Origin: Ophiura sarsii
Taxonomy: Eukaryota > Echinodermata > Ophiuroidea > Amphilepidida > Ophiuridae
NCBI GenBank assembly: GCA_035610835.1
Contig: CM069450.1
Span: forward strand, 31,409,551-31,473,550
DNA length: 64,000 nt
Direction of reading: 5' to 3'
In this document: one piece after another, positions 60,367-64,000 of the stretch
Numbering within the stretch: the first letter of the stretch is position 1
How the letters are laid out: every line of letters starts with the position of its first letter
Program-made: the position numbers and the translations under genes
The notes under the pieces: generated by a model
Database searches by the model: none
Told to the model about the DNA's origin: nothing
The model's input: the letters and a program-made list of their open reading frames with translations, nothing else

Positions 60367-60508
60367 TAGCGCCACCACCACCGCCGCCACCGCCGCCGCC
60401 ACCGCCGCCGCCACCGCCGCCACCACCGCCGCCGCCACAGCCGCCACCGCCGTCACAGCCGCCACAGCCGCCACCGCCGCCACAGCCGCCACAGCCGCCA
60501 CAGCCGCT
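60367..60508. repeat. (GCC/ACC/ACA)n trinucleotide repeat
   Basis: About 140 bp of CCG/CCA units giving poly-Ala, poly-Gly and poly-Thr-Ala frames on both strands. A very GC-rich island in AT-rich surroundings. No gene is implied. Confidence 0.95.
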
Positions 60509-60509
60509 A

Positions 60510-61129
60510 CCCCTGACTTTCGAAATATAATCAATCATATCTCAGCTAAACAGTTATAGAAATCTCTAATTTATTCACAGAATGTAGCTAGATAAATAGG
60601 CTTTCAAATGACACCTAAACCATAGCTCTACCACATTTAGTTGTTGAGTTAATAGAGAGAGATGGATGATTCGTCACCAAAAATGCAACGCCGCCACCTT
60701 TTTATCTTATAATGACAATGGAAATTATATAGATAACAAATTATTGTTTAAAAACAGACAAGCATTTAGTCAATTTAGCGAGTAATAATTTGTGAAAATT
60801 CTATGATGCATTTCCACTAAAAAGTGTAGGTCTTTAATGTAAGAAACTCTGTCGTGCATGGTGATTGGAAATTATCCCCGCCAAATGAACCGGGGATGAA
60901 AATGAGCGAACTATGTAATTTTCATATAGTTTATACATGAATGTAGCGCGACTAAATTATGAGGTATAAACAAGCCAGAGATTTTAGTTTAATTTACTTA
61001 CCGTTATATTAAGATGTATAGATTTATATTCAAAACTTTAATCACGAACACTGAGGAATTTCCCGGACGAATCACGCGCTTTGATGCTTTACTGGCAAAT
61101 TAATAAAGCTGTGCTCCTAACTGGTTTTC
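60510..61129. other. No recognisable feature
   Basis: AT-rich sequence without a repeat copy in the window. Confidence 0.4.
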
Positions 61130-62073
61130 AGCTCCCACCCTGGCGCGCTGTTGCATACTGGCCCTTCGGGGCCCAGAACTCATTAAACACTAATTCTGAC
61201 AATTTGTCGGTTCAGCGTGCTTTCCGCTCCGTGTTCCGCTGCCTCTGGGATTCCACCCTCCACCCTAGTTCTATATTTACACTTAAGAAATATATACATG
61301 TTGATTGTGTGTGCCATCTAAAAATAACTGGGGTACCCCCAAGAAATAGAACCCCAGTGGTTACTGCTAAAATAAACCACACATATTGGAGAAAAATTAG
61401 ATTTTCTGTATTGCCCGTGGTGTGTGTTGGAAGGCAATTATAGAGTCGTAGTGATAAACATAGTGCCTACATGGTCATGATAGTTATGAATCATTTTACT
61501 CTTAAAGAACATGTTTATTGCCCTCAAAATGAATGAATATTACCTTGCTATATATCATTTTATGTGATTTCATATACATAACTCCTTATTTACGAATGTA
61601 GAACTATTTTTGCATTAAAAAGTCATTTAACAAAGAACAAATTTGAATTAATCTCAAGCTTAATCTTAAAACTTGATGTAGCCGGGATTTGTTGGATAAT
61701 TAGTCTTCTTACCAGGGATGATGTTTAATGTCTTGCTTTCATATACGTACAATGTCATTGTTTCATAGGATATATCAATATGCAATGAATGCAATGTGGT
61801 GTTATCAACGTAGTAGAGAGGGATCTGAATGTACATCTAATTCCAATTTTATTACCTCTTTCAATCGGCAAGTGGGATGTATAAAGAGTCATATAGGACT
61901 CTTTATACATTCCACATTCTATAACCAAACAGAACATAAAACACAGTGAGAATATATGAATAGTTTTGGTAGACTTTCTTATATACAACTTAATAATGAT
62001 ATTCTGATATAATTAATACAAAGTTTTTACAAACATATGGTCATAATAAAATGCGTTACAATACATAATTATA

Positions 62074-62215
62074 TAATATTGAATGGCTTTGAGGGTGATA
62101 CAAGAATATATTGCACGAGCTATAAATATATTGCACGAGTCGGAGACGAGTCCAATATTTCTATAGCGAGTGTAATATATTCTTGTATCACCCGAAATAA
62201 GACATTCAATATTAT
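62074..62215. repeat. Hairpin element with an ATT-repeat tail, copy 2
   Basis: As 41355-41500, with a few substitutions in the arms (for example AGTGTAATAT where copy 1 has AGTGCAATAT). The ATT tail is shorter. Confidence 0.83.
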
Positions 62216-62715
62216 TATTATTATTTATATAACAAACTGTTTTTATAAAAACTAAATAAGTTAGCCCGAACTGACCTTTTCTGCGGATATATACTCACGC
62301 GCACATTTTCTGCGCCGAACACAAAATATTGGCAATTTTCTTTTGAATATTGGACGCACATCCGGGAACTTGGTGCACATTATTCAATACACACTTTTAT
62401 TGTACCGTTTGGAAGGTCCATATAAATAATAATCATAATTATAAAACAGTTCCTCTAATATACAACGGCAGGTGTTGTATGTATTCATGATGACAGGTAA
62501 ATATTAACACTGCATGGTTCAACCAGAGAGCGATGATATAACTTTGTATTCATGGCTTATGGAATGCCTACTCATTAGTCATGTGGAAAACAGGATAATA
62601 CCGCATCACAGTGAACGCAATTGTAGATGTGAATGGAATCTACGTTTGTTGTTCAGACACATTATAAGAGTGATTGTTCGACGGATAAAACAATTTAGTG
62701 CATAGCTAAAATGGA

Positions 62716-63180
62716 GATGAACTTGCTGCTTAGACAGAAGCTTCATCCATACAGCTGTTCCACTGTGGAACAGTCTTCCAGTCAATGTTGTTGGCAACAT
62801 CCAAGAGGAGGAAGGACTACAATCTTTTAAATGTCGGGTTAACAGACACTTTCTCTCCAACTCTTCAAAGTATGTTGGCTAAGCTCTCTCGATGTTTCAA
62901 TGACCTCCAGATATTATTGTCATCTTATTTTTTGATGTTATTCTCTATGTTTGGGTGTTTGTCCTATTCCTGTCCCACGCCACTTTCATTGGCTTTTTTA
63001 CTAGCCCAATTGTGTTTACTTGTATTTTGATTATTTTCTGAGTTGCAGTGAACCAATTGATTGGCCCATCAGAGCTCTCTGTTGAGAGTTACCCGTTTGA
63101 TTTGTAATCACTCAGTTCATTAACGTTGTTAATGTCTGTTGGGCTATTGTTCACATTTGCTCTTTATATACAAAAAAAAA
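62716..63180 (+). mobile_element. 5'-truncated LINE 3' end inserted in module 4
   Basis: The paralogue near 45105-45125 reads GGAGATGAACTCGTTCTTTA uninterrupted. Here the block between GAACT and CTCGTT is filled. The insert carries an RT C-terminal tail, a 3' UTR of about 280 bp and an A-run near 63171-63179. A target duplication is at most a few bases. Confidence 0.85.
62724..62892 (+). pseudogene. LINE reverse transcriptase extreme C-terminus
   Basis: The + frame reads CLDRSFIHTAVPLWNSLP, then VNVVGNIQEEEGLQSFKCR and VNRHFLS, ending at a TAA within 62880-62885. This is the WNSLP plus SFK motif that closes ORF2 in many non-LTR retrotransposons. Only about 55 residues remain, with no RT catalytic residues. 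It differs from the 32685 fragment, so it comes from another LINE family. The 84-codon minus-strand frame over it is a shadow. Confidence 0.8.
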
Positions 63181-63320
63181 CCCTCGTTCTTTAACGTCAT
63201 GTTACTTACCATCGAGCCTTTATTGCGATATGTAATTCATGTTTATAAACCTAACATGGGCAAGTGCAGATAAACAACCTCATTGCATAATTATCGAGCT
63301 AAATGGCATATGATCTGATC

Positions 63321-63645
63321 TAAGGGAGTGTTCATAAATACTTTGTGGAGGGGTGGTTGGACATTTTTGAGCCTCCGACACATTTTTTTTCTTGATCCCC
63401 CCAAACACAGTTAATTGTTTTCTTGATCCCTTTTTATGGTGATTTTTTTCTTCTTTATCCCCCCACTGTATGTCTAAGTTACCGAACATTATTAGATTCG
63501 ACCGCGCACCATGTAAAAATGTGGGTTATTTTTTGAGCGAAGCGCGGAAAAAGTGGAACCCTTTTGGTGTGCGCGTAGCGCCCAAAAAGTAAAATGTGTA
63601 CTTTTTTTTGATCCCTCTATTAAGTACCATTTTTTTGTGATCCCC
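63321..63645. mobile_element. GGGA/TAA element, copy 2, right end lost
   Basis: TAA-GGGAGTGTTCATAAATAC as in 45261, but the G and C runs are reduced to a few bases and the right TIR is deleted after about 63645. Confidence 0.82.
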
Positions 63646-64000
63646 ATTTAACGCAATATTTGTTTTGCTTATTAATGCATCTTAGTGTTTAGCAAACGGG
63701 CATAGAGTAAGACTTTTTCTCCATTAAATTAGCAACCGATGTGTGATGTTTTCAAAATCAAGAGCAACAACAAGGGCTTAGAATAAATCTAGTTTCTTGG
63801 CTGCCCAAGTAATCCCCTGAGAACTACCTGCCATGCCGATTGGTTGAAATCAGTTACTGTTGAAATTCAGGATGTGTAAAATAATGTGTCAATCAGAGAC
63901 ATTGTTAGATAATTACAATTTTCAAAAAGATTAGCACAAAATATTTATAAGCAAAATTGCAGTTGGTTTTGTAGATAATTATATCATGTGAGCTGGGCGG

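Larger units (their letters stand above)
61130..63990. repeat. Fourth module, copy 2 (matches 40490-46010)
   Basis: Collinear with 40490-46010 once the hAT-like element is removed from that copy and the LINE fragment (62716-63180) from this one. It keeps repeat F (61130-61440) and the hairpin element (62074-62215). Confidence 0.88.
46255..64000. repeat. Composite duplication unit 2 (runs off the window end)
   Basis: Carries the same modules as 28360-46010, with the first two repeated twice: 46255-47210, 48490-49430, then 49435-53720, then 54470-56030. The third module (56030-59040) and fourth (61130-63990) follow. Divergence between copies is low by eye. Confidence 0.78.

Noticed and set aside
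60304..60559. Poly-Ala/Gly/Thr frames
   Set aside because: They come from a GCC/ACC/ACA trinucleotide repeat.
62606..62860. 84-codon minus frame
   Set aside because: Shadow of the + strand LINE C-terminus.

Overview
The window looks like non-coding, transposon-dense DNA from a metazoan, probably a marine invertebrate. I cannot fix the taxon. The grounds are the AT-rich base composition, the absence of any operon or closely packed genes, L2/CR1-type LINE 3' ends with short tandem tails, and many terminal-inverted-repeat (TIR) elements with TA, TTAA or TAA target duplications. I found no intact host gene. The only recognisable protein-coding sequence is two 5'-truncated LINE reverse transcriptase C-termini (about 32685-33182 and 62724-62892, both + strand). 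Most other open frames are translations of microsatellites, minisatellites or TIR elements.

Layout. 1-8.4 kb: two or three copies of a dispersed repeat (1048-3060, 5207-6735, 7590-8380) carrying a (CTGCTA)n array, plus a TTAA-flanked MITE (580-857), a purine-rich tract (6733-7155) and a hairpin MITE with a visible empty site (7376-7565). 8.5-19.2 kb: a second dispersed repeat in about three copies, interrupted by 23-bp minisatellites, several TA-type elements, an interleaved pair of long-TIR elements (13592-16592) and a nested insertion inside a minisatellite (10880-13111). 19.2-28 kb: a GGGA/TAA element with a foldback element inside it (19607-20735), another (CTGCTA)n array, a palindrome-array element (21606-21910), a direct duplication (22510-24480), and several copies of a TTAA-flanked MITE.

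28.4-64 kb is dominated by large duplications. 28360-46010 and 46255-64000 carry the same modules in nearly the same order, so they look like two composite units of about 17.7 kb. Inside a unit, modules also recur in inverted orientation (for example 29790-30000 against 37085-37260). At about 56030 the forward arm jumps straight into the inverted arm, as expected if the middle had been deleted.

Because the copies are paralogous, several insertions can be read against an empty site in another copy: the 3.1-kb hAT-like element at 41741-44838 (empty at 62453-62467), a GGGA/TAA element at 38574-39114 (empty at 57864-57866), the MITE at 7376-7565 (empty near 5185-5195), and a truncated LINE at 62716-63180 (empty near 45120). 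No transposase was recognised, so these elements appear non-autonomous. Superfamily names rest on target duplications and terminal bases only.
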